From: Branchiostoma floridae
Taxonomy: Eukaryota; Chordata; Leptocardii; Amphioxiformes; Branchiostomatidae
Assembly: GCF_000003815.2 (NCBI RefSeq)
Contig: NC_049982.1
Span: forward strand, 26,437,272-26,501,271
Reading direction: 5' to 3'
DNA: 64,000 bases
Every line of letters begins with the position of its first letter. The first letter of the stretch is position 1. Under the pieces are notes generated by a model. The model did not search any database, was not told the DNA's origin, and saw only the letters and a program-made list of their open reading frames with translations. A program made the translations under genes and the position numbers. Positions 50,042-59,674 of the stretch are shown piece by piece.

Positions 50042-50255
50042 CTAAAAGATGAACAGGCCCGCCACTTTTCTTGTTTCAAAGATAAATATTTTCCTTTTTT
50101 CTTGCGTAGCAGATTTATTCATTTATTTATTTGATTCAATTAAGTACATATATAATATGGATCTACAATAGCTTGAGTGTTTCGTGCGTACCGAGGACAG
50201 TATGCGTATACAGAAATAAGATTCAGCTATGCAAATTTCTTGATACATACCTTAC

Positions 50256-50465
50256 CCTTATCTTCACGTCCACGAAGCCATCGTTGTTTCAACCTCTTTC
50301 TTGTCTTCCATGTGTTTCTCCAGCTAATTTCTTCCGCCACTCTCCCCCATGTTCCTCCTTCTTGGTAAGAGGAAGCCGACGCTGCTTCGACGTCTGACGT
50401 GAATAATGTGCCCACAGCGTCGAGCAGCGCCGGCAGAGGAACAACTTTTCTTTCATGCCACATGT
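50256..50465 (-). CDS. WHER-domain exon cassette 7, intact A subtype, twin of cassette 6
   Basis: Protein identical to cassette 6 and separated from it by 424 bp. Same acceptor, donor and phase. Two identical adjacent phase 1-1 exons can be joined or skipped without changing frame. Confidence 0.6.
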
Positions 50466-50689
50466 CTAAAAGATGAACAGGCCCGCCACTTTTCTTGTTT
50501 CAAAGATAAATATTTTCCTTTTTTCTTGCGTAGCAGATTTATTCATTTATTTATTTGATTCAATCAATGATTCAATTAAGTACATATATAATATGGATCT
50601 ACAATAGCTTGAGTGTTTTGTGCGTACCGAGGACAGTATGCGTATACAGAAATAAGATTCAACTATGCAAAATGTCTTCTGATACATAC

Positions 50690-50892
50690 CTTTTGCTTCC
50701 GTTTCCAGACTTGTTTTAGCCTTTTCCTGCTTTTCAGGTTATTCCCCCATTTTATTTCTTCTGTCACCTTCCCGAAATCGCCGTCTGCTTTATAAGTAGA
50801 TTCTTGAGCTGGGTCTTTAGACTGGAAAACCTTTTCAACGGCTGTGAAAAGTTCCCGCACTGGCACAGTCCTTCTTTCATGCCACACCATTT
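50690..50892 (-). CDS. WHER-domain exon cassette 8, B subtype
   Basis: Starts TTTTAG|AA then MVWHERRTVPVRELFTAVEK, ADGDFGKVTEEIKWGNNLKS and RKRLKQVWKRKQK. The only donor seen is AAG|GTATGT, which gives phase 0, so it would not join an A-type exon in frame. Open throughout. Confidence 0.45.
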
Positions 50893-50939
50893 CTAAAAGA
50901 TTAAAGATTCAACTATGAAAACTTTCTTCTGATACATGC

Positions 50940-51242
50940 CTTTCCAATTTCTTTTTTGTTCTTCTGTTTTCTCTGCCACATGTTTTTAAAAAAATCTTTT
51001 TTGGTTTTTCATGGTGTCATGATGTCTTTTGTAACACCTGCCCAGGCTCCATTGGCGCTCCAGGCCGATGTTTTACTCGGATCCTGGAACTCGAAAACTT
51101 TATCCACGGCCGCTAACAGTTTTACCAATGGAACCGATGTTTCACTCAGATCCTGGAGTGTTAACTGGAACACTCTATTCACCGCCGCTAACAGTGGTAC
51201 CATACCTCTGCATGGTACAGCTCTTTTAACGTGGATTATCAC
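50940..51242 (-). pseudogene. WHER cassette 9, C subtype, fused double copy
   Basis: Two first halves are joined (MVPLLAAVNRVFQLTLQDLS and VPLVKLLAAVDKVFEFQDPS) before one second half SANGAWAGVTKDI, which then loses frame. Its end has a GC-type donor (AAAG|GCATGT). A product of unequal exchange. Confidence 0.55.
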
Positions 51243-51725
51243 GTGGAGTGCCAATTTCTTCTTGCTGTCTGCCGGCTTGAATTTGGTGACGGGGCATACT
51301 CTATTCAACCAAATTCATTGTTGACTTTACACAGAAAATGCAATGACAAGAAAATTGCTTCCAAGCTATTACTATTGATGATACAGTACCAGATGTCTAA
51401 AGTCCCAAATGTTGTCAGTAGTCATTCTCCCATGCAAATATCTCAAAAATATCTCTTGATGAGATCTTATAGTCTACATTAAGTAGCGAAATTTCTTCTG
51501 ATACGTACCTTTCCAATTTCTCCGATGGTCTTGTGTTAACTTTGCCAGAAGTTTTTCAAACGTTTTCCGTTGTTCCTTGTGTTTCGCCAACCCAGTTCTT
51601 TGGTAACCTGTAACCAAGGGCCATCTTGACTCCAGGCCGATGGCGCTTAAACCCCGATGTCATTACAACGCAACACTTGTCTTTTCTTCTTTACTTCAAG
51701 TAGATCTCCTGGCTTGTTAATCAGA
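51243..51725. other. Degraded C-type pieces and filler
   Basis: 51500-51655 carries the altered donor block TTCTGATACGTACCTTTCCA and a diverged C-type second half. The rest shows no feature. Confidence 0.35.
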
Positions 51726-51727
51726 CC

Positions 51728-51925
51728 TCATCGTCGCGAAAAAGACCATTCTTCCTTATTCAAACCGTCGTTTAAGACGGTTATGACATGTTTACCTATT
51801 AGAGGCCGAAGGAAAATATACAATTCATTTGGAAGACCATCTTCTCCTGGAGTTTTGTTATTACTTAAATCTTTTAAAGCTATTAGGTATTCCACGTCTC
51901 TAAGATCATTTACGTCAGAAGACAA
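51728..51925 (-). pseudogene. LINE reverse transcriptase fragment (Tx1/L1-like)
   Basis: Reads LKDLSNNKTPGEDGLPNELY, the start of the RT palm in L1/Tx1-type LINEs (the NNKxPGxDGLPxEfY motif). About 65 codons, truncated at both ends. Confidence 0.75.
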
Positions 51926-52079
51926 AGTGCTAGCTGTCTATCTTATTCAAGAGTTTATCTTTGCATTCCTTATACATTTCTTGGCATTCCTTATTCATGT
52001 CTTCCTGAGAAAACTGGGATCCTGGAGTTCTGACTGAAAAACCCTGTTCACGGCCGCGAAAAGAGAGACCAGTCTTATC

Positions 52080-52215
52080 TTATTCAAGAGTTTATCTTGG
52101 CATTCCTTGTTCATTTCTTCCTCAGAAAACGGAGCTGTATAGAAATCTTTAAATACTTCCTTGATTTCATCTTGAGATTTTACAATCTTGAATAAGACAA
52201 AACTATGCAACATTT
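52080..52215 (-). pseudogene. LINE ORF2 fragment upstream of the RT domain
   Basis: Reads VKSQDEIKEVFKDFYTAPFS then EEEMNKECQDKLLNKI, the segment that precedes the RT palm in such elements. A sister fragment lies at 53360-53490. Confidence 0.6.
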
Positions 52216-52229
52216 CTTCGGATTCATAC

Positions 52230-52373
52230 CTTTCCAATTTCTTCGATGTTCTTGTGCTTCCTTTGCCAGATGTTTTTAATCGCTTTCTGTTTTTGATCGT
52301 GTTGCCTGAACCGATGTCTTTTGTAACCGTTGACCACGGCCCATCTTCGCTCCATGGATCCATGCCGATGATC
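52230..52373 (-). pseudogene. WHER cassette 10, C subtype, second half only
   Basis: Reads SEDGPWSTVTKDIGSGNTIK then NRKRLK, ending at an altered donor GGAAAG|GTATG. First half absent. Confidence 0.55.
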
Positions 52374-52412
52374 TTCAAGATTTAATTATGCAAAATTTCT
52401 TCTGATACATAC

Positions 52413-52640
52413 CTTTCCAATTTCTTCGATGTTTTTTTGCTTTGTTTGCCACATGTTTTTCAATCTTTTTTTGTTTTTCATCGTGTTACCCCAGCCGATG
52501 TCTTTGGTAACAGCTGCCCACGCTCCATTGTCGCTCCAGGCCGATGTTTCACTCGGATCCTGGAGTGTTAACTGCAACACACTATTCACCGCCGCTAACA
52601 GTGGTACCACTGGAACAGCGCGACGCTCGTGCCAGACCAT
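52413..52640 (-). CDS. WHER-domain exon cassette 11, C subtype, open
   Basis: Reads MVWHERRAVPVVPLLAAVNS, SDNGAWAAVTKDIGWGNTMK, NKKRLKNMWQTKQKNIEEIG. No TTTTAG acceptor precedes it; instead an upstream block (CTATCTGCTGGGAAATGTAT) is shared with 49500-49560. The donor GGTAAGG of other copies is GGAAAGG here, leaving only GTATGT. Confidence 0.45.
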
Positions 52641-52854
52641 AATACATTTCCCAGCAGATAGAAAACATGGCAGAAGGCTTACAACTGTACACATGTAGCA
52701 GGGGCATTTCTTGTAAATATGCAATTACAAGTAAATGTTTCTTAGTGTTGTTGTAATACAAAGAAAAACCATATGGCCTCTCCCTTACGAAGCAGGCGTG
52801 GGCGCCATCTTGCGCCTATGTGGCTTTACTCATTTTGTCTTTCCCGCCTGTCTT

Positions 52855-52945
52855 GAAATGGTAACCTCTGGTAGGACTTCTTCGAACTTTTTGGATCGCA
52901 TTATTGACATTTAAGTCACCCTCAATGACAGTGGTTCTATCTATC
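52855..52945 (-). pseudogene. LINE endonuclease fragment fused to a WHER cassette
   Basis: Reads TVIEGDLNVNNAIQKVRRSP, resembling the GDFN motif of the APE-type endonuclease. It joins directly to the truncated end of cassette 12 without an intron signal. Confidence 0.5.
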
Positions 52946-53037
52946 TCTTTCTTGTTTCCCAGGTGTTCTTCCAGCCAATTTCTTCGGCAACTCTTCCCCA
53001 TGTCCCATCTTCTGGAGAAGAGGAACCCGACGCTGCG
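52945..53037 (-). pseudogene. WHER cassette 12, A subtype, middle piece only
   Basis: Covers SSSPEDGTWGRVAEEIGWKN to TWETRKR. The 5' end is cut at the downstream intron of the neighbouring cassette, the 3' end at a LINE fragment. Confidence 0.55.
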
Positions 53038-53095
53038 CCGCGTATGCGCATACAGAAATAAGATTCAACTATGCAAACTTTCTTCTGATACATAC

Positions 53096-53324
53096 CTTTC
53101 CAATTTCTTTTTTGTTTTTCTGTTTTCTCTGCCACATGTTTTTGAAGTCTTTTTCGGTTTTTCATTGTGTTGCCCCAGCCTATGTCTTTGGTAACAGCTG
53201 CCCACGCTCCATTGTCGCTCCAGCTCGATCTTTCACTCGGATCCTGGAGTGTTAACTGAAACAATCTGTTCACCGCCGCTAACAGTGGTGCCAATGGAAC
53301 AGCGCGGCGCTCGTGCCAGACCAT
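53096..53324 (-). pseudogene. WHER cassette 13, C subtype, frameshift near the end
   Basis: Reads MVWHERRAVPLAPLLAAVNR, SDNGAWAAVTKDIGWGNTMK, NRKRL; then one added base changes the frame of the LKNMWQRK part. Altered donor GGAAAG|GTATGT. Confidence 0.55.
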
Positions 53325-53359
53325 TTTACAACCATTTTACGGCCACGAAAAGAGAGACC

Positions 53360-53490
53360 AGTCTAATCTTATTCAAGAGTTTATCTTGGCATTCCTTATC
53401 CATTTCTTCCTCAGAAAGCGGAGCTGTATAGAAATCTTTAAATACTTCCTTGATTTCATCTTGAGATTTTACAATCTTGAATAGGACAAA
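53360..53490 (-). pseudogene. LINE ORF2 fragment, sister of 52080-52215
   Basis: Reads VKSQDEIKEVFKDFYTAPLS then EEEMDKECQDKLLNKI. Same element family and same position relative to a C-type cassette, so it was copied together with the cassette. Confidence 0.6.
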
Positions 53491-53975
53491 ATTATGCAAC
53501 ATTTCTTCGGATACATACATTTACAATTTCTTCGATGTTCTTGTGCTTCCTTTGCCAGGTGTTTTTGAATCTCTCGACATGGTATCAATGTGTTGAGTTG
53601 TTCGTATCCGCAAGGATTTTTGTTTCTGCTGAAGAGATTAACATGCCCCAAGGTGTACGTCTAGATGTGACCGAAACAACCCGCAGTCATCACGTGGCCC
53701 AAGCAATCTTTTGGCTAACCACACCGGAACGTCACAGAGTAATCAAACACAAAACCCAAATTTTTTACAGCAAATATTCTGATGTAATTCATATTTAAGG
53801 CAGTAAAGTGAGACCACAAACGCTACGACTTCCTACCGTCCTTTTGTAATTTAAGACAAAGTGGCGTCAGTGACGTCAAGATGATTGTAATGTGCGCTAA
53901 TGCTTTTACTGTATCCGATTCCATTTGTCGTTTTCTGTCGATTCAGCTATGCAAATTTCTTGATACGTACCTTAC

Positions 53976-54102
53976 TCTTTTCAACACGTGCACGAATTCA
54001 CCGTTACTTCAATCTCTTTCTTGTTGTCCAGGTGTTCTTCCAGCCAATTTCTTCGGCAACTCTTCCCCATGTCCCATCTTCTGGATAAGAGGAATCCGAC
54101 GC
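53976..54102 (-). pseudogene. WHER cassette 14, A subtype, 5' truncated
   Basis: The second half ends ...A|GTAAGG (phase 1). At 54102 the exon passes abruptly into the downstream intron block (GCAGACAGAAATAAGATTCA) of the next C-type copy, whose own end (ACATGTTTTTAAAATCT) follows at 54150-54230. Confidence 0.5.
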
Positions 54103-54245
54103 TGCGCAGTATGCGCAGACAGAAATAAGATTCAACTATGCAAACTTTCTTCTGATACATGCCTTTCCAATTTCTTTTTTGTTTTTCTGTTTCCTCTGCC
54201 ACATGTTTTTAAAATCTTTTTTCGGTTTTTCATTGTGTTGCCCCA

Positions 54246-54950
54246 GCCTATGGCATTGGTCACACCAAACGTCCGGGAATGAATGAATGAATGAGTCTCC
54301 TTAGATAACGCAGCAACTGGAGTTCTATCTGAATTTATGCATGTTAAGGTTATATTGTTTGTAGAATTTCGATAATATTAGCAAACTTAATGCTCTCATA
54401 TATGGTCTCATAGAGTATAGTGTCATCTTTCATGACTATACCTGCAGAGTATGTATCATTTTAGACTTGGAGAACGATTGGTGGCATTGTTATCAGCTAC
54501 TTGTACATGTATTTCGTGAAAGTGATATCAAGATTCAAAATGTTTTCATATCTGTCGCAAAAAAGGATTCTTTCTCTATAAATAGAGCACAACATTCCAT
54601 ACGTTGCTCTTGTATTATCTGCTTCATTAACGGTTAAACGTTGGTCGGATCCTCGCTACAGTACAATTTACTACCGGTCTGTACTTCAATTAGTTCCCCA
54701 TTTGTGGCCAGTTGCGGGTTACCTTACCCTTTTCTACACGTAGCCACCGTTGCTTTAATCGCTTTCGTATTATCAAAATGTTCCTCCAACCAATTTCTTT
54801 GGCAACTTTTTCCCATGTTCCATCTTCTGGATAAGAGGAACACGAAGCTGCCTCAACCATGTCAACTGCTGACGAAAATACTGTGCCCACAGCGGCGACC
54901 AGCGCCGGTAATGGTACAGTACGCCTTTCATGCCAAACCATGTCTAAAAA
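54246..54950. repeat. Segmental duplication, second copy (pair with 48343-49025)
   Basis: Same order of blocks as 48343-49025, including TTATGCATGTTAAGGTTA and TGACTATACCTGCAGAGTAT. It carries the intact cassette 15, whereas the other copy is frameshifted. Confidence 0.75.
54728..54943 (-). CDS. WHER-domain exon cassette 15, intact A subtype
   Basis: 216 nt (72 codons) between TTTTTAG|AC and G|GTAAGG, phase 1-1, open. Reads MVWHERRTVPLPALVAAVGT, SSYPEDGTWEKVAKEIGWRN, then RKRLKQRWLRVEKG. Slightly longer than cassettes 6 and 7 because of an added DMVEA-like piece. Confidence 0.55.
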
Positions 54951-55049
54951 TCAATTCCTGTGACTCTCTTCCAACTTTCCTTGCCGCATCGGTACTAAAA
55001 AAAATCCCGTATCGTCTTCAAGTTAGGGTCATTTCTATGAAGCAAGTTC

Positions 55050-55560
55050 AGTTGTTTCAGATCAGTTTATTGATAACAAGTCTTGCAAGTAGCCGAGGCT
55101 ACTTGAATTGCACTAGAGTTTACAAGAGATAAGGCATTACCATCACAGCAGCATACATTCTGTTGTTCTAAAATCATATACAAACAGCCTTGATTACTCT
55201 ACGGCTATCAGCCTGTTCCCGGTGGATTCCGACTCTTCTTAGATATCTAGATGATCCTCTGCCATGTGGTCTGGCCTTCTTTCGTCTATCTCTTGGTGGT
55301 ACCTAAGTCTGCCACTTGATGGGTCCAAGATGGGTCCATTGCAGTGTTGGAGTGCCTTACTAGGCACATGATGATGTGTCTTTTGAACACCTACGAGTGC
55401 CATCTTGTTGAAGTACCTCACTCTGTGTTAGATTTCAATTCTTTTATCTTTCCACCATTCTCTTTTATTTATAAAGTATGGCTTTAAAAGGCACCAAAAA
55501 TGAAAAGATCCCTCATAATTCTGTCTGAAAATATTGTCTTCCAAAATAGGTGTATTCATC
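55050..55560. repeat. CR1-like LINE tail interrupted by another insertion
   Basis: 55050-55155 and 55440-55555 match 56800-57005 in order (AGTAGCCGAGGCTACTTGAA; TTAAAAGGCACCAAAAATGA), with about 285 bp inserted between them here. The insert holds a 60-codon minus-strand frame (MRYFNKMALVGVQKTHHHVP) that I do not recognise. Confidence 0.5.
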
Positions 55561-55738
55561 CTCCACACACCTGATCCTTTCTGTTATTTCTGCATAATAT
55601 TGCCAATTTGAATTTTGAGTGCATCATGGTCCAACAAAAGATCAGTAAATATGCTAAACAAATTCCATTTGAACGGTAAAATCTATCATGCAGAAATAAG
55701 ATTCAACTATGCAAAGTTTCTTCTGATACATACCTTAC

Positions 55739-55922
55739 AATTTTCTTTACTCCGCTTCCGCTCCCATCGCTGTTTCAGTCGTTTTCGATGTTTTTCGGTG
55801 TTTGCCCATTTCAGTTGTCTTGCTACCCCGGCCCATGGACCTTTATTGTCATAATAGGATGTGGAGGATGGATCTATAGCCGATCCGAACACCTCCACAA
55901 CAGCAGCGATGAGCGCTTCCAC
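55739..55922 (-). pseudogene. WHER cassette 16, D subtype, 5' end replaced
   Basis: Reads VEALIAAVVEVFGSAIDPSS, then GPWAGVARQLKWANTEKHRK and RLKQRWERKR. Donor T|GTAAGG, phase 1. The WHER start is cut off at 55922, where the downstream intron block of cassette 17 begins. Confidence 0.55.
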
Positions 55923-55963
55923 AAGATTCAACTATGCAAAGTTTCTTCTGATACATACCTTAC

Positions 55964-56077
55964 CATTTTCTTCACTCTGCTTCCTCTGCCACCGCTGCTT
56001 GAGTCTTTTCCTATGTTTTTCTGTGTTGGCCCATTTGAGTTGTTTTGGGACGGTTCTTCTTTCATGCCAGTATGCGT
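55964..56077 (-). pseudogene. WHER cassette 17, D subtype, internal deletion
   Basis: WHERRTVPK is joined directly to QLKWANTEKHRKRLKQRWQR. The central part (about 35 codons) is deleted. Donor ATG|GTAAGG at phase 1 is kept. Confidence 0.55.
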
Positions 56078-56291
56078 ATGCAGACATAAGTCAACTATGC
56101 AAAATGACTTGATATATACCATACCATTGTCTTTACTGTTGTTTTTCTTTCGTCTCCACATTTGCTTTAGTCTCTTCATGTTTTTGGTGGTATTTCCCCA
56201 AATTATTTCTAATTCTACAGCTCCCCACCCCCATCTGACTTCTAAGGAGACACTTGACCAAGATCTACTGTCTCCACGGAAAGTACTGTCT

Positions 56292-56450
56292 TCACAGCTT
56301 TCTTAGCCATCGTTGTTTTACTAGTTTTCTATTTTTGAAAGTGCTTCTCCAGCCGATTTCTTTTGCAACTTTTGCCCAGTTTCCATCTTCGGTGTAAGAA
56401 GAAGACGAAGCTGCATCATGTTCTGATGAAAACACTGCACAGCGGCGCAT
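56292..56450 (-). pseudogene. WHER cassette 18, A subtype, partial, no donor
   Basis: Reads DAASSSSYTEDGNWAKVAKE, IGWRSTFKNRKLVKQRWLRK and meets a stop. The first third and the donor are missing. Confidence 0.5.
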
Positions 56451-56487
56451 GCTGATTTCTATGCAGATTTCTTGATACATACCTTAC

Positions 56488-56692
56488 CATTTTCTTCACG
56501 TTGCCATCGTTGCTTCAATCGCTTTCTTATTTTCCAAGTGTTTCCAGCCAATTTCGTTCGCAACTCTTCCCCATGTCCCATCTTCAGGGTAAGAAGAACA
56601 TGAATCTGCCTCATCTTCTGATGGGAACACTCTGCCTACAGCGAAGAGCAGCGCCGGTACTGGTACAGTACGTCTTTTATGCCAAACCATGT
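56488..56692 (-). pseudogene. WHER cassette 19, A subtype, frameshifted
   Basis: Between TTTTAG|AC and G|GTAAGG. Reads MVWHKRRTVPVPALLFAVGR to EDGTWGRVANEIGW; two bases are missing after GGCTGG, which breaks NTWKIRKRLKQRW. Confidence 0.55.
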
Positions 56693-56799
56693 CTAAAACC
56701 AATTCCTGTGACTCTCTTTCCAATTTTCCTCGCTGAACTTGCTTCATAGAAATGACCCTAACTTGAAGATAGCGATTCGGGATTTTTTTTAGTACAGTT

Positions 56800-57005
56800 T
56801 ATTTCAGTTCAGTTTATTAATAACAAGTCTTGCAATTAGCCGAGGCTACTTGAATTGCACTAGAGTTTACAATAGATAAGGCATTACCATCACAACAGCA
56901 TCTTTCTACCATCCTTTTTTTATTTATAAAGAAGGGTTTTAAAAGGCACCAAAAATGAAAAGATTCCTTATAATCCTGTCGGAAAATGTTGTCTTCCAAA
57001 ATAGT
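56800..57005 (-). repeat. CR1-like LINE 3' UTR copy
   Basis: TTATTAATAACAAGTCTTGC, TAGCCGAGGCTACTTGAATT and TTAAAAGGCACCAAAAATGA as in 55050-55555, but without the insertion. Non-coding. Confidence 0.5.
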
Positions 57006-57187
57006 CGCCAGACTTGTTTTAGCCGTTTTCTGTTTTTCAGGTTATTGCCCACTTCATTTCCTGTGTAACCTTCCCCCGATCGCCGTCTGCTTTATAAGAA
57101 GATTCTTGAGCTGGGTCTTTAGACTGGAAAACCTTTTCAATGGCTGTGAAAAGTTCCCGCACTGGCACAGTCCTCCTTCCATGCAAT
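57003..57187 (-). pseudogene. WHER cassette 20, B subtype, frameshifted
   Basis: Reads GRRTVPVRELFTAIEKVFQS to ADGDRGKVTQEMKWAI, then loses frame before NLKNRKRLKQVW. It joins the LINE tail at its 3' side. Confidence 0.55.
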
Positions 57188-57199
57188 TTTCATGCCTTT

Positions 57200-57480
57200 C
57201 ATTTTTAAATGTGTGTATAAAGTTAAAGTCTCCACATAAAATTGAATTGGTATTTTTTAGTGCCATGCAAACAAATCGGAATATCTTTGAGGAATTCTTT
57301 CCTTTCAGTGACCTAAACAGGAGCACATATGTTACAGTCTGAATGTGTCTTTTTCCTTTCAAATGTCACAAGATATGACCCTTCCATTCTGGTCATTAAT
57401 GACAGTGGTGTGACAGCACTGTATGGACAGAACAATATACCAACACCTGCGCACCAAATACATTTATTACGTGATTACCA
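57200..57480 (-). pseudogene. LINE APE-type endonuclease fragment
   Basis: TTVINDQNGRVISCDITFER is followed by a stop-interrupted frame to NTNSILCGDFNFI. The GDFN motif is an active-site block of LINE endonucleases. Stops and truncation show that it is dead. Confidence 0.65.
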
Positions 57481-57639
57481 GGATTCCAAATAACTTTCCC
57501 ACTGTTTGGTCCATGTTTGTTGTTTTATAACACTGTTTACATGGCATTATTGTAAATATAGTATATCAACTTTCTGCTCTTCCATGTACCTGTATATTCT
57601 TCTTCTAATAGCATCTTTCATTTATCTTTCAATGCTACA

Positions 57640-58060
57640 ATTTGTAGAGCCATGAGGACTCCAAGGAGGTGGAAGAGGATAAAATACATCGAATTAGTCT
57701 TGAATTACTAAATGAACCAGGAATCCAATTCTCTCAATCTTTTTCTTATTAGCATCTCCTCTGGCAGCAGTGGAACAACACGACGTTCGTGCCACTCCAC
57801 TGTGAGAGTCACTTCAACCTTCGCCTCATGAAATTAGATTGGTATTTTTAGTGTCATGCCAATAAACCGGAACAGGACCAATATATATTACACAATCTTA
57901 ATGTATCTTTTTTCTTACAAATGTCAGGATTCCTAATAGCTTTCCCCCTGTTTGCTCCATGTTTGAGGAGGATAAAATACATCGAATTAATCTTGAATTA
58001 CTAAATAAACCAGAAATCTAGTTCTCTCAATCTTTTCCTTATTTGCACCTCCTCTGGATG
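57640..58060. repeat. Direct repeat of a ~100-bp block
   Basis: GAGGATAAAATACATCGAAT to TTCTCTCAATCTTTTTC occurs at 57676-57760 and 57966-58045 with a few changes. Probably part of the same decayed LINE. Confidence 0.55.
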
Positions 58061-58402
58061 TTGAACACATACATGGGGAGTTCCTTTCCTCCTGCAACGT
58101 AGTCTGACATGGAGCTTGAACTGGGGCTTTAGATACTTCCTAATTGTGTCACGAAAGGCATCCCTTAGTCGATGGTTCGCCTTCTGTAAGGCGGAGGTGG
58201 ACTAACACCAGCGCCGGACTTTGGTTACATGTAGGCGATACGCATGCTTCAGAACTTTCTCATGATCTATCATTGTGGCTGACGAAATCCAATGCTCCTT
58301 GTATTTGATGCAGTAGACCAACGATACACTATGGCTAAATAGTTTGCGCCATATTTCATTAGATACAAGACCAGTTGGGTTGTAGATAACACAGATAGCC
58401 AT
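58060..58402 (-). pseudogene. Unrecognised coding-like fragment
   Basis: The minus strand reads NEIWRKLFSHSVSLVYCIKY and, in another frame, ANHRLRDAFRDTIRKYLKPQ with FKLHVRLRCRRKGTPH. It looks like old coding sequence with a frameshift. I cannot name the family. Confidence 0.3.
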
Positions 58403-58781
58403 TCGCTTTCTAACTTACCGGACCAAATGAGGTTGGTGGTGAGGAGCACACCGACAGGTTCTGAACAAATTTAAAGGCGTATTTCCCTTACTTAGATTGT
58501 GAAGGTCAAGTACCTCGTCATCAACTGATATTGGTTGTGGTGGGAGAAAGAAGATAGTGATGCGAAAGTATAACGAGCACTATTATGTCAATCAAATGTT
58601 GTGTGGTACTATTGTGTCTATGACATAAGTACAGAATCAGGTTTTAACTCTTTGAAAGGTAATTGACATAAAACTGTAAATAGGGGTGGCGTTTTAAATT
58701 ACATAGGGATAGTTATCAGATTTCTGTTGCTAAAGGCAATGAGGAAACATACAATTGTGTGGCGTTGTCAGTTTTATTACT

Positions 58782-59040
58782 AAAACGAGTAACAAAATAA
58801 AGAAGTCTAAAGGTTATACATCATACTAAGTTTTGCCTTTTGTGATAAACTGCAGTTTTTTTACCAAAATAATCAACCCAATTTACAAGTTCTACATTAT
58901 ACTAACCTCTGTCTTTTGTGATAAACTGTAGAGTTACCAAAAACGAGTAACAAGATAATGAACCTTAGTCTACAGCTTCTACATCTTACTACTAGTAACT
59001 TTTTGGAAGAAATTGTAGAGTTGCCAAAAACGAGTAACAA
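58782..59040 (+). repeat. Three tandem copies of an ~85-bp unit
   Basis: AACGAGTAACAA(A/G)ATAA and TTTTGTGATAAACTG(C/T)AG repeat in order through the segment, with the last unit diverged. Confidence 0.6.
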
Positions 59041-59306
59041 AAAGCGTGAGTGCGAAGTCTGCTACGTTGGTAGTTCTGCTACGGTGACAAAGTCTCAAAG
59101 AAAACTTATAATATTGGTTTTTGTACAGTTTGGCAGGGCGCTAACTCTAGGCTCTGAATTGCTCTTGTACTTACATCACGTTATCATAGCAACCTTAACG
59201 AGGACATTCAAAATCATTCACATTTATCAAATGTATACAAATATTTAAAATATACATATGTTGGATTAAGTGATAAAATAAATGGATATTGTAAAAACAA
59301 CGCAGT

Positions 59307-59666
59307 TTATGAGTTCAGTAGTCGGACGATGTGCGGAACTATACTGTTCTTATACCGCTCCGTTCTCGCACTGATAGTTTTTAATTTGCTGTGTAATCTG
59401 GTGAGTCGCCCACTGGTTTCAGCTCGGGTTGGTGGAAGCCACTGTCTGAATGTTGTGGACTGCATCAAAGTGCGGTCGAATTTCATAGTAAGCTGTTCAC
59501 GTCTGTGCTGGAAAGTTGGTAGCCCCAGTTGGTCGCAAGCCTCCGAGTACTTTGTATAGCACCTACCGAGGATTATCCGACAGGCACGGCGCTGGATGTT
59601 CTCTGTTTGGGCTGTTTGGTAGAACTTACTTCTACAATAGCTCTGGTAGCTGACGCTGTTTCCCAC
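59307..59666 (-). pseudogene. LINE reverse transcriptase C-terminus
   Basis: Reads NIQRRACRIILGRCYTKYSE, LGLPTFQHRREQLTMKF, then RTERYKNSIVPHIVRLLNS and a stop. This is the conserved end of many metazoan LINE polyproteins (QRRA.RIIL...LGLPTL..RRE.L...F). Open for about 119 codons but truncated 5'. Confidence 0.8.
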
Positions 59667-59674
59667 AACGTTTA

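Larger units (their letters stand above)
49680..50527 (+). repeat. 424-bp tandem duplication, two near-identical units
   Basis: The second unit repeats the first at an offset of 424 bp with very few changes. Each unit contains one complete WHER cassette and its flanking introns. A third unit begins at 50528 but soon switches to a B-type cassette. This is the most recent expansion seen. Confidence 0.9.
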
